DNA of 64,000 nt from Lunularia cruciata (Eukaryota; Streptophyta; Marchantiopsida; Lunulariales; Lunulariaceae), in the NCBI GenBank assembly GCA_948567375.1, contig OX419755.1, positions 22,150,517 to 22,214,516 on the forward strand, written 5' to 3'. The notes below the pieces were generated by a model. That model was given only the letters and a program-made list of their open reading frames with translations, was not told where the DNA came from and did not search any database. A program made the position numbers and the translations under genes. This document shows positions 46,750-59,469 of this stretch, one piece after another; positions within the stretch are counted from its first letter, which is position 1; each line of letters starts with the position of its first letter.

Positions 46750-48690
46750 AGAATTGCATGTCTATGCAAGTAGCGAAGGAATTGGGTATTCCTATCAAGC
46801 CAATGGTTGGAAGTAGATTGATGATGGCGGATGGTAGAAAGGGTTCTGCATTCCGTACCTCACATCTTGTTATGTTTAAGATTGGGAAGGAGTATTTGGA
46901 GTGTATGAGGGTTGTAGTGGCACCTCTATACTATGATGTCATTCTAGGACTACCTTGGCTTGAACATCATAAGGTTCAATTTGATTGGACCCAACGATAA
47001 ATTCAAGTACTACACCAAAGTAGGATTTTTTGATTAGGTTATTTGGCACCTTTGAGTAAGACACCTAAGAATAGTCAGTCCCAAGATGGGAAGTTTGTTG
47101 AGAAGGTAGCTATAGCGCATGCCTTGAAGAGAGAGGAGCCCCAAGATGGGATGTTTGCCAAGAAGGCAACCATGGAGCAAGCTTTGAAGAGAAGTGAGTC
47201 CATAGATGGGAAATTTGTTAATGAAGCAGCCATAGAGCAAGATTTAGAGGAAGATAAGTCTATTTTTGCGATATAGATCAAGCCAATTGCACAAGGACAA
47301 TATGAGGAGAGCCAAGAGCCTCATCAAGCAATGGTTGATCAAATAGTTCAAGAGTTTGTGGATGTGTTTCTGGATGATATGCCAAAGGGATTATACTCTA
47401 ATTGTGGTATGCCCTTCAAGATTGAGTATTGCCAAGGAGTACTCCAATGAGTAGACCAATCTATCAGCTCTCACCAAAGGAGTTGGAGGAGTTGCAAACA
47501 ACACTTATGGAGTTTTTGGAGAAGGACTATATACAACATAGTACCTCTCCTTGGGGAGCACTGGTACTATTTGTTCAAAAGAAGGATAAAGGACTTTGTT
47601 TCTGTATTGATTATCGTAGGCTCAATAAGCAAACAATGGAGAATGCATATCCCTTGCCTCAGATTGATGACTTGCTTGATTAATTGAATGGAGCATGATA
47701 CTTTTCAAAGCTGGATCTTTGCAACGACTAATGGCAAATCCCCATTGATAGGAAGGATGTGCAAAGATGGCCTTTCACACAAGGTATGGGCATTTTGAGT
47801 GGAGAATTCTACCTTTTGGGCTTACTAATGCTCCAACAGTCTTCATGGATCAGATGCATCAGGTGTTGGATGGACTATTGGATCAATACATGGTGGTGTT
47901 CTTGGATGATATCTTAATCTATAGCAAGATAGAGGTAGAACACATGAATCACATGCAAGAAGTCCTAAGACTATTATGACAATGGAAATTTTACTGCAAG
48001 AAGTCAAAGTCTACCTTTTGGCAAAAGGAAGTTACCTTCTTGGGGCACAAGATCTCATTGGAGGGGATCCAGATGGAAGAGGAGAAAATCAAGGCCATTA
48101 TTGATTGGCCTAGTCCAAAGGATGCTACAGAAGTACATGCATCTAATGGGCTGGCCAGTTTTTACCGACGGTTCATCCATTATTATGCTCATATAGTTGC
48201 ACTATTAACTGATCTCTTGGGGAAGGACTTGAGCTTCTAATGGACCACCAATTACAAAGAAGCATTCCAAAAGTTAAAACATATGGTGTCTTCAAGGCCC
48301 ATTCTTCAACCGTATGATCCTCAGCTACCTTGTATGGTTGATTTTGATGCTTCTAACTTTGCAATTGAAGCCGTGTTGCAACAAGAATTTCTAGGTGGAC
48401 TACATCCTATTGCCTTTGTGTCTCACTGACTCAATACGGCTGAAAGAAACTACTCTGCTTGAGATCAAGAACAACTTGCAATGGTATATACCACCAAGGT
48501 ATGGAGGCATTACCTCTTGGGTAAACAAGTGATCATGCAAACTGATCACAAACCATTATTGCAGACCTTACACTTGGAACACATGAAGAGTCAACATCAT
48601 CAATGGGAGGAACAACTCCAATTGTTTGAAATCAAACTTGAGTACAAACCAAGTCGGTTCCACATCATCCTTGATGCTTTATCACGATGA
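46750..48690 (+). pseudogene. Element B protease, reverse transcriptase and RNase H remnant
   Basis: The protease C-terminal half has VVVAPLYYDVILGLPWLEHH. The RT frames carry [47 protein letters not shown] and VFLDDILIYS (the YxDD site), with frameshifts near 47,430 and 47,690. RNase H has QTDHKPLLQTL and ends IILDALSR at 48690. Confidence 0.92.
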
Positions 48691-50210
48691 CCTGATTTGA
48701 AGTCTCTTCTTCTCATCACAGCGGCAATTTTGTCGGTGTCAATTGACTCCAAGGTCCAAAACAAGTTTCAGTCAGCCCTACAACAAGATCTCTTCTTCCA
48801 AATGGTACATGGTTGCCTTATAGCATGCGACAAGGAGTACAACAACACCTTCTCTATTAAGGAGTGCCTTCTATTCCATGAGGACCGGATCTATGTTCCA
48901 GCCAAAGGTGATCTTCAACTTGTGTGCCTTCAAGAAGCCCATGATTTACCCATAGCCGGTCACATGAGTGTGGAAAAGACCTTGGGTACCCTCCAATGCC
49001 AATGGGTGGTGGCCCAATATGATGCAAGATGTTCAAGAATTTGTCCAATCGTGTGAGAGCGGCCAATGCAACAAGGCTAACAACTAGAAGCCGAGTGGAC
49101 TCCTTCAACCACTTTCCATTCCATCTGCTCGATAGGAGCATATGAGCTTGGATCTCATCACATCCTTGCCTAAGACAAAGCAAGGACACACAACAATTGT
49201 GGTGTTTGTAGATAAGCTTAGTAAGCAAATCCACTTGGCACCAACTTGTGATACCGTGGATGCTCCAACCTTAGCGCAAATCTACTTTGACAATATCTTC
49301 AAGCACCATGGGATGCCATGTGTATTCATCTTTGACCACAATCCTTGATTTACCAAGAAGTTTTGGCAAGCACTCTTCCAGATACTCGACACCAAGCTTG
49401 CTTTGTCCACGGCCTATCATCCTCAAATTGATGGAGAAACCAAACAAGCAAATCATACATTGGAAGATATGCTACGTGCCTTTGTCAATGTCCACCATAC
49501 CAATTGGGATGAATGTCTTGCAATTGTAGAATTTCCTACAACAATTCCAAACAGGCAAGCACCAAATTTTCTCCTTTCTTTCTCAATTTTGGCCAAGATC
49601 CGCTTGTTCCAGATTCTCTTCTTGCTCCTCCTCCATCTAAGGTTCCTCATACTTCAACATTCTTGACCACTATATCCCAATCTCTCCAACAAGCCAAATT
49701 TCACCCCCTTGTTGCTTAGTATTGTCAAAAAAAATATGCAGACCACCATCGTCGTGATCTCACCTTTGAAGTTGATGATAAAGTCATGTTATCCTCTAGT
49801 AACCTTCCTCTCCCCCTTGATACCTAAGGTTGTTAACTTACCCCTAATTGGATAGGACCATTTGATGTCACCCAAATTGTCTCTCTTGTTGCTTATCAAC
49901 TTGCCTTGCCTTGTCATATGCGTATCCATCCTATCTTTCATATTTCCAAGTTGAAACCCTTCGTTCCTAACCCCTTTTCCTTTTCCTCTTGAGTCCAACC
50001 TCCCTCTCCTCATGTCCCTATCAATGATCATGAGGAGTACAAAGTTGATCATATCCTTGCGTGTTGCCACATTCAACAAGGCCGTTGGCAACATATGGAG
50101 TACAAGGTCCTTTGGAAAGGATATCCCCTTCATGATGCTACATGAAAACCTCTTTCTCACCTCTAGAATGCACAGACGGCCATCCAAGAGTTCAAAGCTT
50201 CACTAATGAC
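48691..50210 (+). pseudogene. Element B integrase and chromodomain remnant
   Basis: An integrase zinc region (AGHMSVEKTLG) is followed by the DDE core with VVFVDKLSKQIHL and HHGMPCVFIFDHNP, then DGETKQANHTLEDML, again Lys at the catalytic Glu position. Near 50028-50190 a chromodomain is readable (EEYKVDHILACC, VLWKGYPLHDAT) but its conserved TW is TGA and a second stop follows. Confidence 0.88.
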
Positions 50211-50230
50211 AAAGACGTCACCAACTAACT

Positions 50231-50239
50231 ATGGGGGAA
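50231..50239 (+). other. Polypurine tract of element B
   Basis: ATGGGGGAA lies just before the 3' LTR start. Confidence 0.6.
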
Positions 50240-50241
50240 TA

Positions 50242-50654
50242 TATAAGAATATGGAGTTTAGTAACAAAGTTAGTAGGGCTAATGAAGTAGCAAATAAGAC
50301 AAATTAGCCTAGAATATTCTAGAAGTATCTAGGAAACTTCTTGGGAAGCTTCCCGGCTAGCTTAGCTTGTACCTCAAGTAAGTAGCTTCTAGAAGCTTCC
50401 AACTAGCTTAGCTTGCATGCCAAGTAGGCGGCTTCTAGAAGGAAACTTCTTGAGAAGCTTTCTGGTAAACTTGGCTTGCACTCTAAGAAAGTAGCTTGTG
50501 AAAGCTTCTTGAGAAACTTCTCAAGGGCATTGTATGCTACCTATAAATACCAAAGCCGAAGCTCATGCTAGGCATTTGGAGTTTTTCCCTCATTCCAATG
50601 TCCCAATGTGAGCTTCCAATCTCCTATTTCTCTCCTCAGTCTTGGTCTTTTACA
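50242..50654 (+). repeat. 3' LTR of element B
   Basis: It starts TATAAGAATATGG (two changes from TGTAACAATATGG) and ends TCTTTTACA, followed by the target duplication ACAAT. It keeps the GAA/TTC pentamer groups and TATA box of the 5' copy. Confidence 0.92.
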
Positions 50655-53384
50655 ACAATAAGCAAAACTTTAAGTGCATTGGTTTATAAGGATTATAAAA
50701 AGGATTATAAATCATGAATATTTAACTCTCTTATTCATTCATTCATTCGTTCATTCATTGTATGGTTTGAGATCTATGACTTTGTCATATATAAAATGTA
50801 AATAAATCCACAACATAGGAAGTACTTAATCCTATTATTTTATTTTCATTTCTTTTTAATTATTTAAATAAATCAAGAAATTAATTTTTTGTATTTTTTA
50901 CGTTTCATTTGGTGTTATAGATTTGACTTTAAGTCTTGTTACATCATCATATGATGGAAGTTTTGATATTTCTCTTATTATTTTCCTTTTATACTTTGGT
51001 AATTTTATTTTATATATTATTTATACATTGAATGTAAATTTTGATGAAATTCTTCTTGTATGAATGTTCTAAAGTGGGATTATTCTTTATTACTTTCTTT
51101 ATCTATCACAAGGAGAGTGAAGTCTAAGAGTATTTCAATCAAAAGCATATACTTTATGAAAAATTAATTAATTAATTATATAATTTTTTTATTTAATATG
51201 AAATAATACTTGGTATATTCTTGTGTATTTAAATGATTAACTTTGACTCTCTTAGAAAGAGAAGATTTAATATTGACAATTTCAACATGCAAGATTTTGA
51301 ACGTCAAGAGGAATTTGATCTAGAAGAATCAAGCCAATAAGAAATATGAACATGAAGTATTTATACTTGGAAAATTTTGACCAAGAATTCAATTTGAAGT
51401 TCAACTCTAGAGAATAAAATCTATTTGAAAATAGTTATTAACTAAGGAGGAAACTTGATATTGTACTGAATATTTAAATGATCAAGAGAGACTTGAAGTT
51501 GAATTCCAACACATTCTTATTTGAATTTTAATAAGACTTTCTGCGATCTTTAGATTAAGTTCCATACAATTCTTTGTCCTTCTCTTCTATCTTTATTCTC
51601 CTTAATATTTTTCCTCAAGTTTTTGTCTTCTACCTTGATATTAGAGTAAGAATCAATTGGGTGAAGTCAATGTTACTCATACATAGTAACTTCTAATTAT
51701 GAGGAGATAATTAGAAGTTTCTATGTGAAATACTTCAGTACCATTCTCATAAGTTTATAATATCTTTTTTTTATATTATTCTTATATCATACGATCATTT
51801 AGTGCTTTGATTGTCTTTATAGTCAAAGATGGATGTGTGCTATTTATAATTTGTTTTATGAATTAATTAATATTCAATTTATTAATGTCAGTATTTGGCA
51901 TATATAAATGACAATCTTATAATTCAAGAGATGAAAAAAAATAGATTGAGCATCTTACTTGAATGTTAAAGTCTTGTGCTCAACCAAAATAAACAGAAAA
52001 TCATATTCAAGAATAAGAGAATTATATCTATTTTCTTACACAAAAATCTCTTGAGAAGAAGATGATTGTGTGTAAGGTTAAATTTTTTGTGATTATGAGT
52101 GATATTCTTATGCTACTCATATATTAGAATCTATTCACTACATAGTATTAATTGAAAGCTAACTAGAAGGCCCTAAAGATATTTATGAATGTATTAAGTT
52201 AAGGGGGTATAAATTATTTTTATGGCTTGTAAAGATAAACAATGTTAGGTTTGTATCTCATGCAAAGATATTTAACGATAGCTTACATATGTACCTTTTA
52301 TTAGAAAGAAAAATTACATGGCATAAAGTTCCATGAAGGAAATTAAATTTAAAGAAATTTCTCATTCTCTCGTCTACTCATTTGTCAAGGAATTTTTATA
52401 TTTCTCATGATTTTATTATTATATTCTTATTATGTACATAAGAATTATAGGTAGTACTTATGAAGCTTGCTCTCCTCACTCCTTTATGCTTTAAGCTTAC
52501 TAAGGATGTATACATTCTCTCTCCTAAGCTTCTAATTATATACTAATTAATACCATTGTGATTATTTTAGTAGCTTTGCAGAGTTGTCCCTAAATACGTA
52601 GAAGAATCATCAATATACTCTCACAATGGTATTGGACCTCTCATACCTCCCTTTGGTTGTTTTTAAATATATTTATTAGGAATCTAGAATCTTCTAGGAA
52701 TTAAATATGCTTAAGTCACTTAAAGTCAAGTGAAATCTATCTACCTTAATCCTTTCTAATATCATCTTACATGGTCAGGCCAAAAGAATTGTGATACCAC
52801 GTAAGTAATAAATGAAATTGATCATGCAAATTCTAAGTTGTAGATCCAACTCAAATAGAATCAAATTGCTTCAAAGATCTCATTGTAATATAATATAGTT
52901 AACATTTCCCTAGGTGGTCTTATTAAGTATCTAATAATAAAAAAATTGGAGCTTTCTTCCTATTTAGCTAGCTGTATTAACTTAGTAAGAGACATAATTT
53001 ATCTTATCACTACTAAAATTTCTTATTTATAAATATTTTACCAAAATGTGTATTATAGGCTAATGCACAACTAGTATATAATATTTATACTTAGACTAAG
53101 TTTCTTCCAATTGAGAGTTTTCTTAACTAAGCTTGGATATGCAACATAGTGAGATTATTCTTCAACTCCTCAAAGCTTACTCAAGTTATAGTGAAGTTAC
53201 CCCTATATCTCAAGCTCATAGGTACTCTAAAGGATCCTCCTAACAAAAAAGTATGTGCTTTGTTCCTTGACCATCCACACAACACAAGCTGATCACAAAA
53301 GGCCAATGTTTGTTTTCCACATATAGCCCATGTATGGGCTTGAAACACTTTGCATCTTACAAGATGCACACAAGGATTTGATTC

Positions 53385-54180
53385 TTTCCACTCTTGGCAA
53401 TCTCTTTAATTATCTTTTCAAATTGATCTTCATCTTTCACTCCATTTGTTTCTCTCCTAGCAAGTTCAAGTACTTTTTATTTCTCTTTTCAAAGTCATTT
53501 TTCACTCAATCCACTTTCCTCCTAGCAATTCAAGCTCTCTTTTAATTCTTGTTTTAAATTCCTTTTCATCATTCCTCAATTTTTCTTCACTCTTAGCAAT
53601 TTTAAGCACACTTCAATTCTCCTTTTTCATCTTTCACTCTATTTGCTTCACTTCAATAATTTCAAACACTCTTTAATTCTCTTTTCAAAGTCCATTTCCT
53701 TTTTCACTCCATTCACTTCATTCCCAACAATTCCAAGCACTCTTAATTCTCTTTCCAAATTCATTTTAATCTTTCCTTTGTTTTCTTCACTCATAACAAT
53801 TTGATTCTTTTTTAATTACTTTTCATCGTTCAATCAATTTGCTTCCTTCACAATAATTTCAAATACGATTAAATTATTTCTTCAAATTTCTTTTCATCAC
53901 TCCTTCTAGTTGCTTCACTTTCATCAATTTCAAGCATTCTTAAGTCTATTTTCAAATTACTTTTCATCTTTGACTCCATGCTTTTCTCGCTCAAAAATTT
54001 CAAGCACTCTTTAATTCTCTTTTCAAATTACTTTATGGCTTCAAAAAATTGTCCAATCTCAGCATTTGCAATGATTAATTCAAATTTTTTGGTAGCAACT
54101 TTCAATGGTAGGATAGAATATTCCATTAGCTTCTCCCAAAAATTTCAAGCACTCAATTAAATCTCCTTTTAAAGTAAAAT
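53385..54180 (-). repeat. Degenerate minisatellite with about 60-75-bp units
   Basis: The phrase CAATTTCAAGCACTCTTTAA, with TTCTCTTTTCAAA and CTTTTCATC boxes, recurs about ten times with variation. On the minus strand the units read as amphipathic stretches such as KRIKECLKFLSEKSMESKM. Stops interrupt most units, so it is a decayed repeat, perhaps once coding. Confidence 0.7.
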
Positions 54181-54489
54181 TTTCATATTTGCTTGGTATT
54201 TTGATGATCTATAATAACTCAATAAGTTACATGGCCTTAAAAATGGCAATGTATCAAATTTCTATCATATCAACTTTCAATGGTATGATAAAGAACTCCA
54301 TTTGCTTCTCTTTCAACTACTCTTTGACTACCTTTTCAAAGTCCTTTTTCTATTTCCCTTGTAGAACCAAAGTAATTTGAGAGCTAATGCATATACAAAC
54401 TCCTAATTCTTGGAAGGAATGTATTTATTAAACAAAAGATTAGTGTAGGCTAGCTTGATATTTTGGTGATTGATAATAAATAAGAAATT

Positions 54490-54756
54490 GGACAGTCTTA
54501 GCATTTGCAATGTTTTCTCAAATTCTTGTTGCATTAAATTTCCACTTGTAGGATCAAGTCATTGATTTGCTTCCCTCATGCAATGTAAGCATTGTTTAAT
54601 TCTATTTTCAAGTAGCTTCTAGTCCGGACAGTCTGAGCATTGGCAATGTTTTCTTAAATTCTTGTTGCATTAACCTTCCACTTGTAGGATCAAGTCCTTG
54701 ATTCGCTTCCCTAATGCAATTTAAGCATTCTTTAATTCTATTTTCAAGTAGCTTCT
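54490..54756. repeat. Tandem duplication with 136-bp period
   Basis: Two copies begin GGACAGTCT and share CTTGTTGCATTA, CCACTTGTAGGATCAAGTC and TTCAAGTAGCTTCT in order. They differ by scattered substitutions. Confidence 0.9.
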
Positions 54757-57024
54757 CATCTTTCCCTTGTAGAACCATAGTAAATCTAGAGCTAATAAGT
54801 AAACAAACTCTTGAATTTGTAAGGCATATTTATTAGATAAAAGATCAATTCAAACTTGCCTAATGTTTTGATGACTATAATAACTCAACAAAAGGCACAA
54901 GTTTGGCAATTTTTCATACAAATTTTGCCTTATCAACTTTCAATAGTAAGATAGAGGCTCCATTTACTTCACTCTTAGCAATTTCAAGGATTATTTAAAG
55001 CTTTTTCATCTTTCTCTAGTAGAAATGTAATAATTATGGAGCTAATACTCTTGAATTCTTCTAGAGAGAATGTATTTATTAGATTAAAGACAAATTGGTG
55101 TTGGTGTGTCAATCCTATATTCTTCTTGTGAATATGTTTGGACTTCTCTTACCATTGAATGGGATGCTACTCCAAGGTAATCTCCTTCAAGTTGTTGTAG
55201 GAAAACAAAAGATATGGATCTAGTTGTAGAAGATTTTCTCAAATCTTATGTTTACTTCCTTGGTTATTTTATGTATAAAATCATTTTTTCAATCTTCTCT
55301 TTTGTTAAGGATTTTTCTAGATCCTTCAAACTTAAGATTCTGGTAGGAGATCTATCACACATAAATGTAAGGTTTATTTTGAATATAAATTACCTTTTTA
55401 TGTCTAACTATATGTTCATCTTTGAGTATCTCCAAGTATCTCATTTCTTCCTTTGAGCTATATTGATCCCTTGATGTACTTGAATCAAAGGTATCTTCTT
55501 TGATATTGATCAAAGGATAATGACTCTATGGTTCTTGTGACTTATCAAATGAATATGTTCTCCCATTTATTCATGGTTCTAATTACTCTCAACCAACACC
55601 TTCCAAATAATAGTGGTTCATAGTTAGAATCTTTTAGCACTTGGAAGTACACTTGCATTTTATCATGTATAACTAGGAGTAGTACCTAGTCTATTGTCCC
55701 TAAAAATATAACTTTTTTTCCATGTTAATTGCAAACTCTAGTACCATATAGATTTTCAACCCTAATATTTTTATAAAGCATTTAAAATTCAAAACTTTCA
55801 TTGATTTTCAAGCCACTATCATGGGTGGCAACATATCCATTAGAGCTCACCTCAACCTTTGATGCTTTATTGCAAAATTATTGTACGATAGTATCTACTA
55901 CACCAAATCTTAAGAAGAATCCACTCTTCTTCTTATACCTTTTGAGCTAAGTACTCTTCTTAGCTACCTTTTAAAGGATTTTTTTCAAAGCAATAAATTA
56001 AAATTCTATGATGTTTGACTCACAATATCCTCTAGAAAATCATATTAGGTTTGAGCTATTGAAGAGAAGGCACTCATCCTAAGTTTTTTTATGAATGTCT
56101 TTCTTTTGGTTTGCTGGAAACTTTCCTTGATCTAAAGCTCCTACTCATGAAGTACTCTAAGTTGTGTGCCGATCTAACTCTTTCTTTCTTTCTTTTCAGC
56201 TAGAATTTAAGTCTCTTTGGAGTATCATCACTTTATTTTCTTTCAAGTACACTTAACACCTACTACCTCAATTGAAGCTAATCCTATATCTTATCATTCT
56301 TAAAATGTGTACATTGCTCTATCTTCCTTTGTGAGCTATTCTCTTGCTTATCATCAAATGGAATTTTTAGAAAACCCTTGCAAAATGAGCATTTTTTCTA
56401 TACTTGAAGTAATTGTATGTTTTATTATATTGAAGCTTTGGTTGTAGTCCATTATCCCATAGTAGATATTTTTCATACCTTCTAGGAACTCCAATATTTT
56501 GGTTTCTCTTCTCACATATTAGTGCTATGTTGGTCTTTATGTTTGTATTTTCTTTATGATCTAATTCAATCTTTGATTAATATCTAAAATTAGGAGAGGT
56601 AGTAACCATTTTCTTGGGTCGAAATGCTTGAATTGTGACACTTTTAGGCCCAAGATTTCCAAGAGAAATTTGTGTGTTTGTCAAAATAATAGAGTTTGAT
56701 TTATGGATTCCAAGCTCTACACTATAAACATACAAATTTTGATAGCTTCAATTTTTAAAGATAACTGGTCATACTTCACTTTTGTTCTAATTGTTGATTA
56801 AAAATATATTTATTCTCACCATGTTTTTTTCCATTTTATCTCCACCTTGTTTTAACAATATCTTGAATTTTTTGCACAACTTATATACCTTTATTGCAAA
56901 GAAGTGGAATTTCTCTACATCACCCTTTCTTAGATAGATAACTTCATTCATGAGATTCTCATATCATTTATCTAGAAGAAAATTTTAAACAAGAGCTTTT
57001 TTTAAGTACACCCAAGTCTACACT

Positions 57025-57252
57025 AGTAGATCTTATACTCTTTTACCTCTCCTCATACCATATTAAGATTTAACCTTCCAAGAAATAAAGCAAGAGAGCA
57101 GAAGAGACCTCCTTTCTCTTATCATTGTTTCCAATATTAGTAGATCTTATACCCATATACCTATCCTCACACCATATTAAGATTTCATTTTCTATATAAA
57201 AAGTAAGAGAGAAGCAATTCCTTCTTTCTACTCTTATTATCTTAAAATAAAC
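57025..57252. repeat. Tandem duplication with 114-bp period
   Basis: Two adjacent diverged copies start AGTAGATCTTATAC and share CACCATATTAAGATTT-like and AAGAGAG boxes. Confidence 0.75.
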
Positions 57253-57405
57253 TCTCTTGACACCCTTCATAAATGATTCCAGATTTGCATATCACTTCTC
57301 ACAAAAATTAGAAGCTTGTTTGTTTTGTTGCTTCTCTTGGTTTGACTTCCTATAAAATTATTTCTCTTTTAACCGTTTTACTCTCTCTGGTGGTTTTAAT
57401 TTGAA

Positions 57406-57408
<3 letters not shown>

Positions 57409-57446
<38 letters not shown>
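57409..57446. repeat. (TA)n microsatellite
   Basis: An uninterrupted TA run of just under 40 bp. Confidence 0.97.
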
Positions 57447-57447
<1 letters not shown>

Positions 57448-58837
57448 CCAAGCTACTTCTTATAGATAAAAAAGTATAGTTCTAAGACTTCTTTTCAATA
57501 AAATCCAAGATTCTCTAGGAAAATAAATTGAATATTTATTTAATATTCAATTTATTAAGAGGGAATAATTTTAAAGAGATTTCATTCGATTTTCAAGAAT
57601 AATTCATGAAATTTAAAACAAAAGAAAACATGAGGCAGTCAAAGATGTCATGCTTATTCTTCAAAACTAAGTAATAATCTTATCCTCTTATTTTCTATAT
57701 AAATTTTAAAGATAATCTTCATGGCTATTTGATAGAGTTTCTAATAAAAAATTATACTTCTATTAACTTTTATTTTTCTTTACTCCAATAGTATAGACCA
57801 CATATTGAAAGATGGAAAATTTTCATTGAATTAATACCTTCTTTGGATTCTCTTCTCTTTAGTGCCTAATCTTGATGCATGCAAGTTTTAGCTTTGTAGC
57901 ACTTCTCCTTAGAGCTATAGCATTTGAGGTCTAATTTTTTAGAAAGTGTGGAAATTTCACTTGAATTCTTACTCTACTCAAACTATAGTACAAATTCACT
58001 CTTCTAAGCATTGATTTATTTCATAAACTCAAGTCTTAAGACAGCTTTGCCCAACTTCACATCCACTCTATATTTCATCCAATCACACCTTTCAAAAAGA
58101 AGTACCTTCTAAAACACTACATTTTGACTATCATAACCTTTGAAACTTAGAACTCTTTCCTCTCAACTTTGGACAGTTAAATTATTCATAAAGTTATTCT
58201 ATATTCTGGACTTTAAGCACCAAAATTTAAACAGACATAGTTCAACTAATTTGAAAATCCACCATAATACTTCGTTAATGTAAAACATGCTTTGGCAAAG
58301 AAAACACCATATTAGGAACATATTTCTAAATGCTTAATCCATCTAATTTTTCTTCTTTTGATACTAAGTAATCTACATTGCATAAATATAGTGTGTGAGA
58401 GTTTAAGGAAAATGGTAAAATATAAACAAAATGACAAACTCTACATTAAAAAATTTAGAGCTCACTATTTCTATGATAAATCCCTCAATTCTATACTATT
58501 TTGGAGTATAAACTTCAGTAATCAATAGTTCATAACTCAAATATGATCTCTTAGGGATTTTTTGTCTCTGAATAGTAAATCTTACTTTTTACTAGCATAT
58601 GAAGTCTGACATATGAATAAATAAACTGCCTTATTTTGAATATCTTGTAAATTATCCACTTAGACTAAAAATCTATATCTTCTCTCAAGTGTACAAGATA
58701 TGTTTAATCACCTATGAGGTTTTGATGCATTTCAAAGTAGAAAATTAAGTCCTCATTCCTCCAAAATTTTCTTCCTTGTAATCTCATATTGTCAAATGTA
58801 GAAATGCATTTAAGATATACCTACAATCCATTTAAAG

Positions 58838-58883
58838 AAGTCTCAAAAACAGATTTAAATAAGTCTCAAAAACAGATTTAAAT
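58838..58883. repeat. 23-bp tandem duplication
   Basis: Two identical adjacent copies of a unit beginning AAGTCTCAAAAACAG. Confidence 0.95.
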
Positions 58884-59365
58884 AATATAAATAGAAATAT
58901 TGATAGTCTCCTATTTTTCACTCAAGAGATACTTTTAGTTTATGTGCATGTTTTATCATAAGGAAGAAAAATTTGATATGGATTATTTTAAGCAAAAGAA
59001 CTCCAAAGAAAATCATTATTTCTTTCATCTTATCATTTATCAAGGAGTTGCTATACCCTTCAATACATTTTAAGGCAAAAGAGCATCTCAAATTGCTCAC
59101 AAGAAAACTTGCATCAAAGTTCATGTAGGAATCCTATAGTTAGACTTATATAAGACTACTCTAGAGTAAGAAGATCATCCTTCATATAAAAAAGAGAAGA
59201 AACTATAAAGATGGTAAATTCAAGAAAAAATTCTGTAAAATTAATGTATAATAAAGTACATCTCATTTCTTTCATTCATTCCATGCTCCAGATTTACTTA
59301 CAAATCTAATCTTATAATATGATTTATTAGTTGACCTACTTAAATGCATTCTCTCTCCTAAATTC

Positions 59366-59469
59366 TTCCTTATATTCTCACCAAAATCACCAAGGTTGAT
59401 GCCTTAGTAACTAATTATTCCTTATATTCTCACCAAAATTACCAAAGTAAATGCGTTGGTAGTTTAGTA
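59366..59469. repeat. 52-bp tandem duplication
   Basis: Two adjacent copies start TTCCTTATATTCTCACC; the second half is more diverged. Confidence 0.85.

Larger units (their letters stand above)
38386..50654 (+). mobile_element. Ty3/gypsy LTR retrotransposon B, interrupted by element A
   Basis: Related LTRs at 38386-38798 and 50242-50654 enclose gag-pol remnants and a complete second element (39158-45809). The 5-bp target duplication ACAAT is perfect. Gene order protease, reverse transcriptase (FLDDILIYS), RNase H, integrase, chromodomain places it among Ty3/gypsy chromoviruses. Numerous stops and frameshifts make it non-autonomous. The 5' LTR has lost its last bases together with the primer-binding site. 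Confidence 0.93.

Noticed and set aside
53385..54180. The pyrimidine-rich array considered as a CRISPR-like or regular satellite array
   Set aside because: Unit spacing and sequence vary too much, there are no constant repeats with unique spacers, and the genome is eukaryotic.
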